A DNA stretch of 64,000 nucleotides from Acrocarpospora macrocephala (GTDB lineage: Bacteria > Actinomycetota > Actinomycetes > Streptosporangiales > Streptosporangiaceae). Positions 1-8,925 of the stretch are shown here, piece after piece. Both the position numbers and the translations under genes were made by a program. Every line of letters starts with the position of its first letter. Position 1 is the stretch's first letter. The notes under the pieces were generated by a model. That model saw nothing but the letters and a program-made list of their open reading frames with translations, had not been told where the DNA came from and did no database searches. The stretch lies in assembly GCF_009687865.1 (NCBI RefSeq), contig NZ_BLAE01000043.1, forward strand, positions 28,812 to 92,811, given 5' to 3'.

Positions 1-2247
1 CCGCCGCAACGCGGCCCGCTCGTAGAGCGAGCGAGCGAACCGCCCGTTCCCGAGCCCGTCGATCAGCCGCTCCTGGCAGACCCACGCGAACACGTCGGCC
101 AGGTCCCGGGTGGCCGCCAGGTCGAACCGGTCCCCCGCCGTCGCGGCGGTCATCGCCGCGATCTCGGCCAGCTCGTCCGGCGAGTACGAAGGGAACGCCA
201 CCCGCTGGTTGAACCGGCTGGCCAGCCCGGGGTTGGTGGCCAGGAAGCCGTCCATCTCCCGCTCGTAACCCGCCAGGATGATCACCAGCCGGTCCCGGTC
301 GTCCTCGGCCCGCTTCAACAGCGTCTGTACGGCCTCCTGGCCGAACGCGTCCCCGCCCGAGTAGCCGGTGTTGGCCAGGCTGTACGCCTCGTCCACGAAC
401 AGCACCCCGCCGATGGCCCGATCCACCAGCTCGTTGGTCTTGATCGCGGTCGCCCCCAGGTGCTGCCCGACCAGGTCGGCCCGGGACGCCTCGACCACGT
501 CGGACTTGGCCAGCAGCCCGAGCGCCGAGAAGATCCGCCCCAGGATGCGGGCCACCGTCGTCTTCCCGGTGCCCGGCGGCCCGGCGAAGACGAAGTGCCG
601 CATCTGCGACTGCACCGGCAGCCCCTGCTCCTCCCGCATCCGGGCCACCCGCAGCTGCGCGGTGATCGCGTGCACCTGCCGCTTGACCGGTTCGAGCCCG
701 GCCATCCGGTCCAGGTCGCGCAGCGCGTCCTCCAGCGTCGGCGTGGCCTGGTAGCCGCGGAAGCGCGCGGTGATCTCGTGGAACGCCTTGGTCACGTCGG
801 CCGCCGTGGTGGTGACCAGGTCCTCGCCCCGGGGCGCGCCGCCGGCGCTGACCACCCGGACGTCCCTGGCCTGCGCGGCCGCCTCGGCGACGCTGCGGGC
901 GAAGCGCGCGTTGCCCAGCTCGTCGACCAGGCCGCGCCGGTGCACGTCCTCGAACAGGCCGCGCAGCACCGGCCGCGCCTCGGGGTCGAGCCGGTCGCCG
1001 CGCCCGGCCTGGAGCGATTCGGTGATCGCCAGCAGCTCGTCGGCGTCGTAGCTGGGGAACCTGACCCGGCTGGAGAAGCGGCTGGACAGCCCCGGGTTGG
1101 AGCCCAGGAACGTGGCCATCTCCTTCTCGTATCCCGCCAGGATGATGATGAGCCGGTCCCGGTCGTCCTCGGCCCGCTTCAGCAGCGTCTGCACGGCCTC
1201 CTGGCCGAACCGGTCCGGCTGCCCGTCCCCGGAGTTGATCAGCCCGTACGCCTCGTCGATGAACAGCACGCCGCCCAGGGCGCGGTCGATCAGCTCGTTG
1301 GTCTTGATGGCGGTGGCCCCGAGATACTCGCCCACCAGGTCCGCGCGCTGCGCCTCGACCACGAACGGCGTCTCCAGCAGCCCGAACGAGTAGAAGATCT
1401 TGGCCAGGCTGCGGGCCACGCTGGTCTTGCCGGTGCCGGGCGGGCCGACGAACACGAAGTGGCGCATCGGCGGCTCGGTGTTGTAGCCCGCCTCCTTGCG
1501 CAGGCGGGCCGCTTCGATGGAGGCCGCGATCGAGCGCACCTGCTCCTTGACGGGGGCCAGGCCGATCATGCCTTCCAGCTCGCCGAGCGCCTGCTCTACG
1601 GTGATCGGCGGCGGCGGCTTCGGCCCTCGGTCGCCGGGAGCGGGCTGGAATCCGCCCGCGCGGCCGCGCTGCTGGACCGGTAGCTCCTCCACCGGCAGCT
1701 CCGCCTTCACGCGCCGGGCTTGGACGAACCGGAAGACCAGGGCGACGCCCGCGACGCCGTAGGCGCCACTGATGGCAGCTGTGAGGGAGATCGAGGAGAT
1801 CGCGAAACAAACGACGGCGGCGGGTGCCAGCGCGGCGAGGGCGGTCAGCCAGGGCGGCACCCAGCGGATCAGGTGCGCCGCCGCCGCCACGAGGATGCCC
1901 AGCAGGAGAAGCATGAACAGTACGTAGGGGGTCGCGCCCTGGCCGCTGAGCGCGTGCAGCGCCAGGGGGGACACAGCGGTCCACCCGGCCAGCACCAGCG
2001 TGGTCGCGGCGGCGCGCGGGAAGCGCAGCGCCAGCGCGGCGTATGCCAACAAGATCACCGTGACGAAGAACGTGTTCCACAGATCCCAGCTAAACGCCAC
2101 ACCCAATGCGAGCGCGCCGATCAGCACGCCGATGAAGACCGCCCGTCTGGCGAACGGCGGGAGATGAAAATAGCGAAGTCGCACCTGTTCGAACAGGTTC
2201 CGTGCTGCCGCGCGTCCCGTGGGACGGGCCCGGCCATCCTCCCGCAT
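1..2247 (-). CDS. Membrane-anchored tandem AAA+ ATPase (CbxX/CfxQ-like), 3' end outside window
   Basis: The reading frame opens at ATG 2247 and stays open to the left edge (749 codons seen), so the C-terminus is missing. Residues about 35-175 are hydrophobic, with several membrane segments, followed by a Pro-rich linker. Two AAA+ modules of the CbxX/CfxQ type follow. The first has Walker A GPPGTGKTS near residue 267 and Walker B VLFIDEAYGL; the second has GPPGTGKTT near residue 554 and VLFVDEAYSL. Each module carries the family's LVGxxLGATAIKTNEL stretch after Walker B-proximal sequence. Relatives in actinomycetes are often linked to secretion or remodelling functions, but nothing here assigns a substrate. 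It lies 96 bp downstream of the oxygenase gene on the same strand. The family call is secure; the role is unknown. Confidence 0.88.
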   Translation of the reverse strand, partial: MREDGRARPTGRAAARNLFEQVRLRYFHLPPFARRAVFIGVLIGALALGVAFSWDLWNTFFVTVILLAYAALALRFPRAAATTLVLAGWTAVSPLALHALSGQGATPYVLFMLLLLGILVAAAAHLIRWVPPWLTALAALAPAAVVCFAISSISLTAAISGAYGVAGVALVFRFVQARRVKAELPVEELPVQQRGRAGGFQPAPGDRGPKPPPPITVEQALGELEGMIGLAPVKEQVRSIAASIEAARLRKEAGYNTEPPMRHFVFVGPPGTGKTSVARSLAKIFYSFGLLETPFVVEAQRADLVGEYLGATAIKTNELIDRALGGVLFIDEAYGLINSGDGQPDRFGQEAVQTLLKRAEDDRDRLIIILAGYEKEMATFLGSNPGLSSRFSSRVRFPSYDADELLAITESLQAGRGDRLDPEARPVLRGLFEDVHRRGLVDELGNARFARSVAEAAAQARDVRVVSAGGAPRGEDLVTTTAADVTKAFHEITARFRGYQATPTLEDALRDLDRMAGLEPVKRQVHAITAQLRVARMREEQGLPVQSQMRHFVFAGPPGTGKTTVARILGRIFSALGLLAKSDVVEASRADLVGQHLGATAIKTNELVDRAIGGVLFVDEAYSLANTGYSGGDAFGQEAVQTLLKRAEDDRDRLVIILAGYEREMDGFLATNPGLASRFNQRVAFPSYSPDELAEIAAMTAATAGDRFDLAATRDLADVFAWVCQERLIDGLGNGRFARSLYERAALRR

Positions 2248-2343
2248 GACGCCTCCCCGGTCCGCCCCCGGTTATATCGCACCGAAGCGCCGAATGGACG
2301 CCCCAGCGAGTTTCGGCGCGTCTTCTCCGCTGCCCCGAATCCG

Positions 2344-3306
2344 TCAGTCCAGTACGTCAGCCCGGAGTTGCGGAAATACCTTGGCGACTTTGGACAGAAG
2401 GTAGTCGCCATATGTGCCGGTGAAAGCCCTGAGATCCTGTCCGTCCCAGCGGGCTCTGCCCCCGTCCAGCCGGGGACGGGACGGCAGGGGTGGCACTTCG
2501 CTGTCCCAGCCGGGATCAAAAAAGAACGGGAAGGACAGCCGCTCCCGGCCGCTGGCGTTGCGGACCCGGTGCGGCGTGGAGCGGTAGTGGCCGCCGGTGA
2601 GCTTGTCGAGCATGTCGCCGATGTTGCAGACGAAGGTGCCGGGGATCGGCGGCGCGTCGATCCAGCCGCGCGCGCTGTGCACCTGGAGTCCCGCGTTGTC
2701 GTCCTGGAGGAGCAGGGTGAGCAGCCCGTAGTCGGTGTGCTCGCCGACGCCCCACCCTTCGTCCGCCGAAGCGGGCGGATAGTGAAATATCCGGAACAGG
2801 ATGGTCGGGTCGGCCGTGTAGCCCGTCGCGAAGTAGTCCTCGTCCAGCCCCAGGCTCAGCGCGACTCCCCGCATGACCGCCTGGGCCACCTCGGTCATCA
2901 CGTCCAGATAGCGCAGCACCGACGCCCCCAACTCGGGCACCTCATCAGGAAAGAGATTCCGGCCACTCAGCGGACGCCCATCAGGCTCCCGCTCCGCTCC
3001 GAAATAGATCCCTTCCTTGAGATCGGGCCGCCCCGAGGTGAGCTCCCCGCCCACCGGGAAGAACCCCCGCCAGGCCCGCCCTCCATGCGCCATCGAAATC
3101 TTCATCTTGGCGTCCAGCGGCAACTCGAAGAACCGCCGGGCACTCACGTCCATCCGGGCGATCAGATCAGCCGACACCCCATGGCCGCTGATGTAAAAGA
3201 AGCCACTATCCACGCAGGCCGCCTCAATCTGCCGAGCGACAGTCGCGGCAGACTCCCCGGCAAGCAGCGGCGAAACATCAATAACCGGCAGTTCGCTACC
3301 CATCAC
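2344..3306 (-). CDS. 2-oxoglutarate/Fe(II)-dependent dioxygenase, isopenicillin N synthase family
   Basis: 320 residues, a normal length for the isopenicillin-N-synthase-like superfamily. The N-terminal DIOX_N-type region begins [10 protein letters not shown] and contains [10 protein letters not shown]. The C-terminal double-stranded beta-helix shows the iron triad: H-x-D in GEHTDYGLL and the distal His in STPHRVRN. The co-substrate arginine motif is R-x-S in [10 protein letters not shown]. The enzyme should be a cytoplasmic oxidase or hydroxylase using Fe(II) and usually 2-oxoglutarate. The natural substrate cannot be told from sequence. ATG codons at 3306 and 3303 are both possible starts. 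It may be co-transcribed with the AAA+ gene that follows on the same strand. Confidence 0.9.
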   Translation of the reverse strand: MMGSELPVIDVSPLLAGESAATVARQIEAACVDSGFFYISGHGVSADLIARMDVSARRFFELPLDAKMKISMAHGGRAWRGFFPVGGELTSGRPDLKEGIYFGAEREPDGRPLSGRNLFPDEVPELGASVLRYLDVMTEVAQAVMRGVALSLGLDEDYFATGYTADPTILFRIFHYPPASADEGWGVGEHTDYGLLTLLLQDDNAGLQVHSARGWIDAPPIPGTFVCNIGDMLDKLTGGHYRSTPHRVRNASGRERLSFPFFFDPGWDSEVPPLPSRPRLDGGRARWDGQDLRAFTGTYGDYLLSKVAKVFPQLRADVLD

Positions 3307-3591
3307 GCCATTCTCTCCGCTTCGACCACCAGCTGCCGCCTTCCGGGGTCGTCTAGAACGCCCAATGCCGGTGCCGCCTCAACGTCTCCACCACGACCCC
3401 CAGGTCCCTGACTAAGCCGCTTAGAACGCCTGATGCTGGTGCCGCTCTTGGCGCCGGTGCGGTGCGAACCATCACCTGCGTGAACGGCGCCGGATAACGG
3501 CGAGCAAGCCGACGACCTGCCATTCTGTTGGACGCATAGCCGTGGTGTGACCGCGCTGGTAGCCATCGCCGCCTTGGCGGAAAGAGCAGCC

Positions 3592-4308
3592 CTAGTCCGC
3601 CTTTCCGGTGCGGCGGCCGGCCACCAGCGTGTCGCCCGATTCGCCGCCGGTCGGGCGGGAGACCTCCGCCGGAGCCTCGGTCTTGCTCTCGGTGGTCTCC
3701 TCGGCCCGCTTGGAGCGCCGGGCCGTCCTCGGCTTCGGCAGCGCCTCGGTGACCTCCTCGGAGGTGCTTGAGGACGCGGGGAACGTGACCGGGCCCTTCG
3801 GGTCGGGGTCGGTCTTGGCGCGGGGCTCGCGGAGAGCGTTGATCACCGCGTCGGCCTCGGCCTCGGCCGCGAGGTCGTCCGCCTCCTCAGCGTCGCGCCG
3901 CTTGATGACCACCATGTGGTCCACCGAGAGCCGCCCGCCGCCGTTCACCGACAGCAGCACGGAGGCCGCGCCCAGGCCGACGATAAGGTTGATGTCGCCG
4001 CCGGTGAGCGGCAGCCCGGCGTCGCCGGCGGTCAGGATGAACACCGCGAGCGCCTCGGCGAACAGCAGCATGCCGACGAAGGAGACGGCGAGACCGGCGA
4101 TGAGCAGGGTGCCGCCGACCAGCTCGATGAGCATCGTGGCGCCCGCCCATAACCGCGGGGCGGGCGCGCCCAGCTGGGCGAACTGGCCGCCGGTCTCGAT
4201 CAGGCCGGCCTCCAGCTTCTGCCAGCCCTGGGCGAAGAAGATCCCGCCGACGCCCATCCGGGCCGCCAGCGAGGCGAGGTCGTGGAGTGTTCTGTTCACG
4301 GGGACCAT
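3592..4308 (-). CDS. DoxX-family membrane protein with long charged tail
   Basis: 238 residues. The first about 120 form a DoxX four-helix membrane unit: LAARMGVGGIFFAQGWQKL at the start, then three further hydrophobic helices around LIELVGGTLLIAGLAVSF, LLFAEALAVFILTAG and NLIVGLGAASVLLS. The remaining about 110 residues are a hydrophilic tail rich in E, K, R, P and T, predicted disordered and probably cytoplasmic. DoxX proteins are small quinone/redox-linked membrane proteins with few assigned functions. A plausible Shine-Dalgarno (AGGAG) precedes ATG 4308. It follows the MFS gene on the same strand with a 58-bp gap. The long tail is typical of actinobacterial members, not of the short classical form. 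Confidence 0.82.
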   Translation of the reverse strand: MVPVNRTLHDLASLAARMGVGGIFFAQGWQKLEAGLIETGGQFAQLGAPAPRLWAGATMLIELVGGTLLIAGLAVSFVGMLLFAEALAVFILTAGDAGLPLTGGDINLIVGLGAASVLLSVNGGGRLSVDHMVVIKRRDAEEADDLAAEAEADAVINALREPRAKTDPDPKGPVTFPASSSTSEEVTEALPKPRTARRSKRAEETTESKTEAPAEVSRPTGGESGDTLVAGRRTGKAD

Positions 4309-4366
4309 TCTGGAGCTCCTCGGGGACGCTTCCTATGCATTTCTCCCCATAACCGGCACGGTCATG

Positions 4367-5929
4367 TCAGGCGGCGACGCGTTCACGCTCCCGCGCCGCG
4401 GCTCGCGCGGCCTGCCGCCGGGGCAGCAGCACCGCCACCGATACGGCCGTGACCAGCAGGAACAGCACGCTCACGAGCACGGCCGCGTGCAGCCCGGAGA
4501 CGAAGGCCAGCCGCGCCTCGGCCAGCAGCGAGGCCCCGGCCGGGCCGCCGAGCTCGGTCGCCACGTGGGCGGCGGCGGCCAGCGACTCGCGGGCCAGCAC
4601 GGCCAGATCGGGCGGCAGCTCGGCCGGCACCAGCAGCGCGGGCGCGTAGACGATCGTGGTGATGGTGCCGAGCACGGCGATGCCCAGGCCCGCGCCGAGC
4701 TCGTAGGCGGTCTCCTCGATCGCCGCCGCGCCGCCCGCCCGGGACTCCGGCACCGAGGCCATGATCGTGTCGGAGGCGGCCAGCAGCGCCACCTCGACGC
4801 CGAAGCCGATCCCGACGAAGCACAGCGCGAGCGCCACCGGGTGGTCCTCGGCCCCCCAGCTCAGCACCGGCATCAGGGCCAGCGCGGTGAGCGCCAGGCC
4901 GCCGCTCATGGTGGCGCGCAGGCCGATCAGGTCCAGCAGCCGGGCCGCGGTCAGGCCGCCCACGATGGCCGCGACCATCAGCGGCACCATCCGCAGGGCC
5001 GCGCCCAGCGGCGACAGGCCGAGCACCAGCTGCAGGTACTGGGCGAGCATCAATTCCAGGCCCACCATCGCGAAGATGGCCAGCAGCACGCAGGCCACGC
5101 CGGTGGCGAAGCCGCGCTGGGTGAACAGGCCGATGTCCAGCAGCGGCGTGGCCAGGCGGCGCTGCCGCCTGGTGAACCACACCAGCAGGGCGACGCCGAG
5201 CGCGAAGACCAGCAGGGCGGGGCCACGCCCGATCGTGTGGCCGTATCCGGCCTCCTTGAGGCCGAAGGCGAGGGCGAGCAGCCCGGCCACCGAGAGGGCG
5301 GCGCTGAGGGCGTCCCACGGGTGGGCGCGCCTCGTGGTCGGGGGCAGCAGGCGGATCGCCAGCGGGAGGGCGACCAGCAGCAGCGGCACGTTGATGAGGA
5401 AGACCGCGCCCCACCAGAAGTGCTCGACCAGCACCCCGCCGAGCATCGGGCCGACCGCCGCGCCGCCGGCCGCCACCGCGCCCCACACGCCCAGGGCGAT
5501 CGCGCGTTCCCTGCGGTCGGTGAAGACCTGCCGGATGATGGACAGGGTGGCGGGCATGATCATCGCGCCGCCGACGCCGAGGCAGGCCCGGGCCAGGATC
5601 AGGGCGATCGGGGTGGCGGCGAACGCGGCGGCCAGCGAGGCCACGCCGAACACGACGTAGCCGCCGATGACGAAGGCGCGCCTGCCGTACCGGTCGCCGA
5701 GGGTGCCGAAGGTGACCAGGAGGGGGGCCACGACCAGGGAGTAGATGTCGATGATCCACAGCAGCTGGACCGCGGAGGGCTCCAGCGCGGCGGTCAGCGC
5801 GGGCACCGCGATGTGCAGCACGGTGGCGTCTACGGCGACGAGCAGGAGGCTGAAGCAGAGCAGCGCCAGGACCGACCACCGGTTCGCGCGCCGCCCGGCC
5901 CCGCCGATTTCGCGCCCAAAAATGATCAT
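4367..5929 (-). CDS. MFS drug:H+ antiporter, DHA2 (14-TM) family
   Basis: 520 residues with about 14 hydrophobic segments, the size of DHA2 exporters such as SmvA/QacA. Motif A is present between TM2 and TM3 (GTLGDRYGRRAFVIGG). The antiporter motif C region follows TM5 (GAAVGPMLGGVLVEHFWW). TM1 carries a membrane Asp (VAVDATVLHIAVPAL) typical of the SmvA branch. The protein should export cationic or hydrophobic compounds in exchange for protons. The start at 5929 has only a weak ribosome-binding site, but the hydrophobic first helix fixes the N-terminus within about 20 residues. No regulator gene is adjacent; the neighbour at 6063 is divergent. Confidence 0.9.
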   Translation of the reverse strand: MIIFGREIGGAGRRANRWSVLALLCFSLLLVAVDATVLHIAVPALTAALEPSAVQLLWIIDIYSLVVAPLLVTFGTLGDRYGRRAFVIGGYVVFGVASLAAAFAATPIALILARACLGVGGAMIMPATLSIIRQVFTDRRERAIALGVWGAVAAGGAAVGPMLGGVLVEHFWWGAVFLINVPLLLVALPLAIRLLPPTTRRAHPWDALSAALSVAGLLALAFGLKEAGYGHTIGRGPALLVFALGVALLVWFTRRQRRLATPLLDIGLFTQRGFATGVACVLLAIFAMVGLELMLAQYLQLVLGLSPLGAALRMVPLMVAAIVGGLTAARLLDLIGLRATMSGGLALTALALMPVLSWGAEDHPVALALCFVGIGFGVEVALLAASDTIMASVPESRAGGAAAIEETAYELGAGLGIAVLGTITTIVYAPALLVPAELPPDLAVLARESLAAAAHVATELGGPAGASLLAEARLAFVSGLHAAVLVSVLFLLVTAVSVAVLLPRRQAARAAARERERVAA

Positions 5930-6062
5930 AGGTCGCTCAGGGGGTCATGGCCCGGGTGGACATGCGTGGCAGCTTAGGTGATTAGGCGAAGGATCCTCAG
6001 GCGTTCCGGCAAACAGTCAAGTCACACATTTATGGACGAGATTGGCCACATATCGTGAGGCC

Positions 6063-7103
6063 ATGATGCCTTGGAGTCCTGAAATGTCCGGACGCGTGGA
6101 GAAGGTCACGATCGTCAGCGAGCAGCTGCGCGGCAACGCCCTCGGCGACCCGTACGAACGGCCGCTCTGGATCTACCTGCCCCCGGGCTACGACGACACC
6201 GACGCCCGCTACCCGTCGATCTACGTGCTCCAGGGCTACTCGGGGCAGGTGACGATGTGGGGCAACCGGTCGGCGTGGCGGCGCAACTACCCGGAGCTCC
6301 TGGACGAGCTGTTCGCCTCGGGCGAGACGCCGCCCGCGATCGTCGTCTTCGTCGACGCCTGGACCCGGCTCGGCGGCAGCCAGTACGTCGACTCCCCCGG
6401 CCACGGCCGCTACCACTCCTACCTGTGCGAGGAGATCGTCCCGTACGTGGACGCCCGCTACCGCACCCTCCCCGAAAAACAGCACCGCGCGATCACCGGC
6501 AAGTCCAGCGGCGGCTACGGCGCGATGATCACCCCCATGCTCCGCCCCGGCCTGTTCGGCGCGCTCGCCACCCACGCGGGAGACGCCCTCTTCGACGTCC
6601 TCTACCTGCGCGACTTCCCCAAAACCGCCCGCACCCTCCGGGACGAGTACGACGGCTCCTGGACGAACTTCCTGGACCGTTTCTTCGCCACCGGCGGCCG
6701 CTGCCCGGGCCACGACATGATCCTCCTGTACGGCAACGCCGCCTCCTACTCCTCCAACCCCGACGGCACGGTTGACATCCCGTTCGACGACCTCGGCCAC
6801 CTGCTTCCCGAGGTCTGGGACAGATGGCGGGAATATGATCCCGTGACCATGGCGACGGAGCGCCCCGAGGCGCTGCGCGGCCTGCACTCGATCTGGATCG
6901 ACGCGGGCACGAGCGACGAATACTTCCTCGACCTGGGCGCGACGGCCTTCCACCGCGCCGTCCAGGCCGCCGGCGTCCCCGCCGAGGACGTCGTGTTCGA
7001 ACTCTTCGACGGCACGCACAGCAACCTTGAACATCGGTACGTCCTGGCCGTCAAGTGGCTCGCTCCCCGCTTGACACCTGAGAACCTCTCTAGAGAGATA
7101 TAG
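6063..7103 (+). CDS. Putative esterase (esterase D-like alpha/beta hydrolase)
   Basis: About 346 residues of the putative-esterase alpha/beta-hydrolase family. The nucleophile elbow is GKSSGGYG (Ser in G-K-S-S-G-G). The likely acid is the Asp of the GTSDEYFLDL stretch, and the catalytic His is in GTHSNLEHRY near the C-terminus. No signal peptide is obvious, so it is probably cytoplasmic. An in-frame TTG at 6042 gives a longer form, but ATG at 6063 or 6066 follows a GTGAGG ribosome-binding-like sequence; ATG 6084 is another candidate. It is divergent from the exporter gene with about 130 bp between them. The substrate is unknown. Confidence 0.85.
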   Translation: MMPWSPEMSGRVEKVTIVSEQLRGNALGDPYERPLWIYLPPGYDDTDARYPSIYVLQGYSGQVTMWGNRSAWRRNYPELLDELFASGETPPAIVVFVDAWTRLGGSQYVDSPGHGRYHSYLCEEIVPYVDARYRTLPEKQHRAITGKSSGGYGAMITPMLRPGLFGALATHAGDALFDVLYLRDFPKTARTLRDEYDGSWTNFLDRFFATGGRCPGHDMILLYGNAASYSSNPDGTVDIPFDDLGHLLPEVWDRWREYDPVTMATERPEALRGLHSIWIDAGTSDEYFLDLGATAFHRAVQAAGVPAEDVVFELFDGTHSNLEHRYVLAVKWLAPRLTPENLSREI

Positions 7104-7146
7104 GTATATGTCCGACACCTAGGCAATCAGGGACAGGCGGCGGATC

Positions 7147-8925
7147 ATGCGTTGGGTGGGGAACGATGCCGAGGAGTCATCCGCGCGTGCCCGGCGCGAA
7201 ACCGGTTCCGAGGACTCGGCCCCGAAAGACAGTGCCGACCCTCGGTCCTGGTGCGCGGTTGCGGCTACCAGGCTCGGCCGCGACCAACCAGAGGCGGCGC
7301 TGGAGGCCGCTCGTCAGGCGGTGGATCGTGAACCGCACGGCGAGTGGGGGCACCGCCTGGCGAGCCTCGCCCTGGAGCGCCTGGGCCGCGCGCGGGAGGC
7401 AGTCGACTCGGCCCAGGAGGCGGTGCGGCTGGCGCCGGGCTCCTGGGCCGCGCGGCTGCGCCTCGCCGGCGCGCTGCGGCGCATTCCGGGCCGCTGGCGC
7501 GAGGCGTGGGCGGAGGCCCAGAAGGCCGTCAGGTACGCCCCTGAGGAACCCGGCCCGCATTCCCTCTCCGGGGATCTCGCGCTGGCGCGAGGCGACCACA
7601 GGCGGGCGGCTGCGGCATATCGGGCGGTACTGCGCCGCGATCACGACCACGTCGGGGCCCGGGTGAACCTGGGCCTCACCTTTCTCGGCTGGGAAGCCCC
7701 GGACGTCCACCACGACCCGGCCTGGGAGGTCGACCCGGCCGAGACCGGCCAGGCGAGAAGGGCGTTGCAGGTCTGGTCCTGGCAGGTCAGGGGGCTGTTG
7801 GCGATCGCCATGACGGCCGTGGCCGTGGCCGCCCTGGGTTTCGACCTGCACTTGCAAGCCCAGATCGGCGGCGCGGTCGTGCTGGGCGGCGTGCTCGCGG
7901 TGACGCTCCGGCAGGCCGGAAAAATCCGGATCTGGTCGCACGTCCCCGCCATGCTCGGCCGGGATCTGTGGCTGAGCGTCGCGGTCTCCGTGGCGTTCTT
8001 CGTGATCGCCGCGTACGTGGTCGGCCTGGCCACCCTGCCCGAACCGGACACGATCAGCTGGGCGTGGTCCGGGGCGCTCGGGCTGGTCGTGTTCAACCCC
8101 GTGGCCGTCGGACTGCTCTGGCTGCTGGTGGAGGCGTGGCGAGGACGGCCGGTAAAGGCGCTGACCGAGTTCGCCCTGGCCTCCAGCTCGCGGGTGGCCC
8201 GGCGGAACATGGACGTGGCGTTGTGGATCATCGCGGGCCGCGCCTGGTGGGGGCTGCTGGTCTTGTCGGTGCTGCCGGTCCCCTGGATCGCGCTGGCCGC
8301 GCTGGCGGTGCCGGTGGCGATGGTGCTGGTCGGGCGCAGGGCCAACCTGCGCGGGGTGGTCCGCCGGGACCGCTGGCTGGTGGGGGCGCTGGGTTTCCTG
8401 GTGGCGTCGGCGATCTCTCTGGCGGTGGCGGGCGTCGTCCCGGGGATGGCCCGCGCCTGGCAGGGGGCCTGGCTGGCGCTGCTGGCCGTGGCGGTGGCGT
8501 TCTGCGCGCGGGCGGTCCGGGCCAGGTGGCGGGGCACGCCCGGCCCGTGGCGGGCCGCGCTGACCCGGGTCGAGCTGCCGACCGGGGACATCAGCCCGTC
8601 CTCGGACCTGACCGACGAGGTCAGGCACGCGGTCACCTTCTCGCGCAGCGTGGTGCTCTCCTACACCGGCCCGGACGGCCCCCGGTCGATCGCGGTGAGC
8701 GCGGTGACGTCGGTGAGCCGGTCGGGCGAGCTGCGGGTGATCGCGGGCGAGGAGGCGTGGGAGGCGGTGGAGCGCGACCCCCGGGTGGCCATCTTCGTCG
8801 GCGACCCCCGGTTCTGGGCGGAGGTGACCGGGGTGGCGATCGCCGACAACGAGGTGCTGCGGATCACGCCCAGGGACGTGGTGGTGCGCGAGTACCCGGG
8901 CCGGCAGGCCCGGGTCCGTACCTAG
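7147..8925 (+). CDS. TPR / multi-span membrane protein with PNPOx-like C-terminal domain
   Basis: 592 residues in three parts. Residues about 35-175 are TPR-like helices with repeats such as AALEAARQAVDREP and EAVDSAQEAVRLAPGSW. Residues about 205-460 contain about eight hydrophobic segments. The last about 110 residues look like a split-barrel pyridoxamine-phosphate-oxidase/flavin-type fold (RSVVLSYTGPDGPRSIAVSAV, then DPRVAIFVGDPRFWAEVTGVA). The C-terminal assignment rests on pattern resemblance only. The combination of a tetratricopeptide scaffold, a membrane unit and a possible flavin domain is not a standard family I can name. Its stop codon overlaps that of the convergent GH1 gene by 4 nt. 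Confidence 0.8.
   Translation: MRWVGNDAEESSARARRETGSEDSAPKDSADPRSWCAVAATRLGRDQPEAALEAARQAVDREPHGEWGHRLASLALERLGRAREAVDSAQEAVRLAPGSWAARLRLAGALRRIPGRWREAWAEAQKAVRYAPEEPGPHSLSGDLALARGDHRRAAAAYRAVLRRDHDHVGARVNLGLTFLGWEAPDVHHDPAWEVDPAETGQARRALQVWSWQVRGLLAIAMTAVAVAALGFDLHLQAQIGGAVVLGGVLAVTLRQAGKIRIWSHVPAMLGRDLWLSVAVSVAFFVIAAYVVGLATLPEPDTISWAWSGALGLVVFNPVAVGLLWLLVEAWRGRPVKALTEFALASSSRVARRNMDVALWIIAGRAWWGLLVLSVLPVPWIALAALAVPVAMVLVGRRANLRGVVRRDRWLVGALGFLVASAISLAVAGVVPGMARAWQGAWLALLAVAVAFCARAVRARWRGTPGPWRAALTRVELPTGDISPSSDLTDEVRHAVTFSRSVVLSYTGPDGPRSIAVSAVTSVSRSGELRVIAGEEAWEAVERDPRVAIFVGDPRFWAEVTGVAIADNEVLRITPRDVVVREYPGRQARVRT

Noticed and set aside
460..3411. Long plus-strand frames opposite the AAA+ and oxygenase genes
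   Set aside because: They run antisense to genes with clear motifs and are low-complexity Arg/Gly/Ala-rich, as expected for shadows in high-GC DNA.
3303..3566. Minus-strand frame of 87 codons between the oxygenase and DoxX genes
   Set aside because: No ribosome-binding site, membrane segment or family motif; composition looks non-coding.
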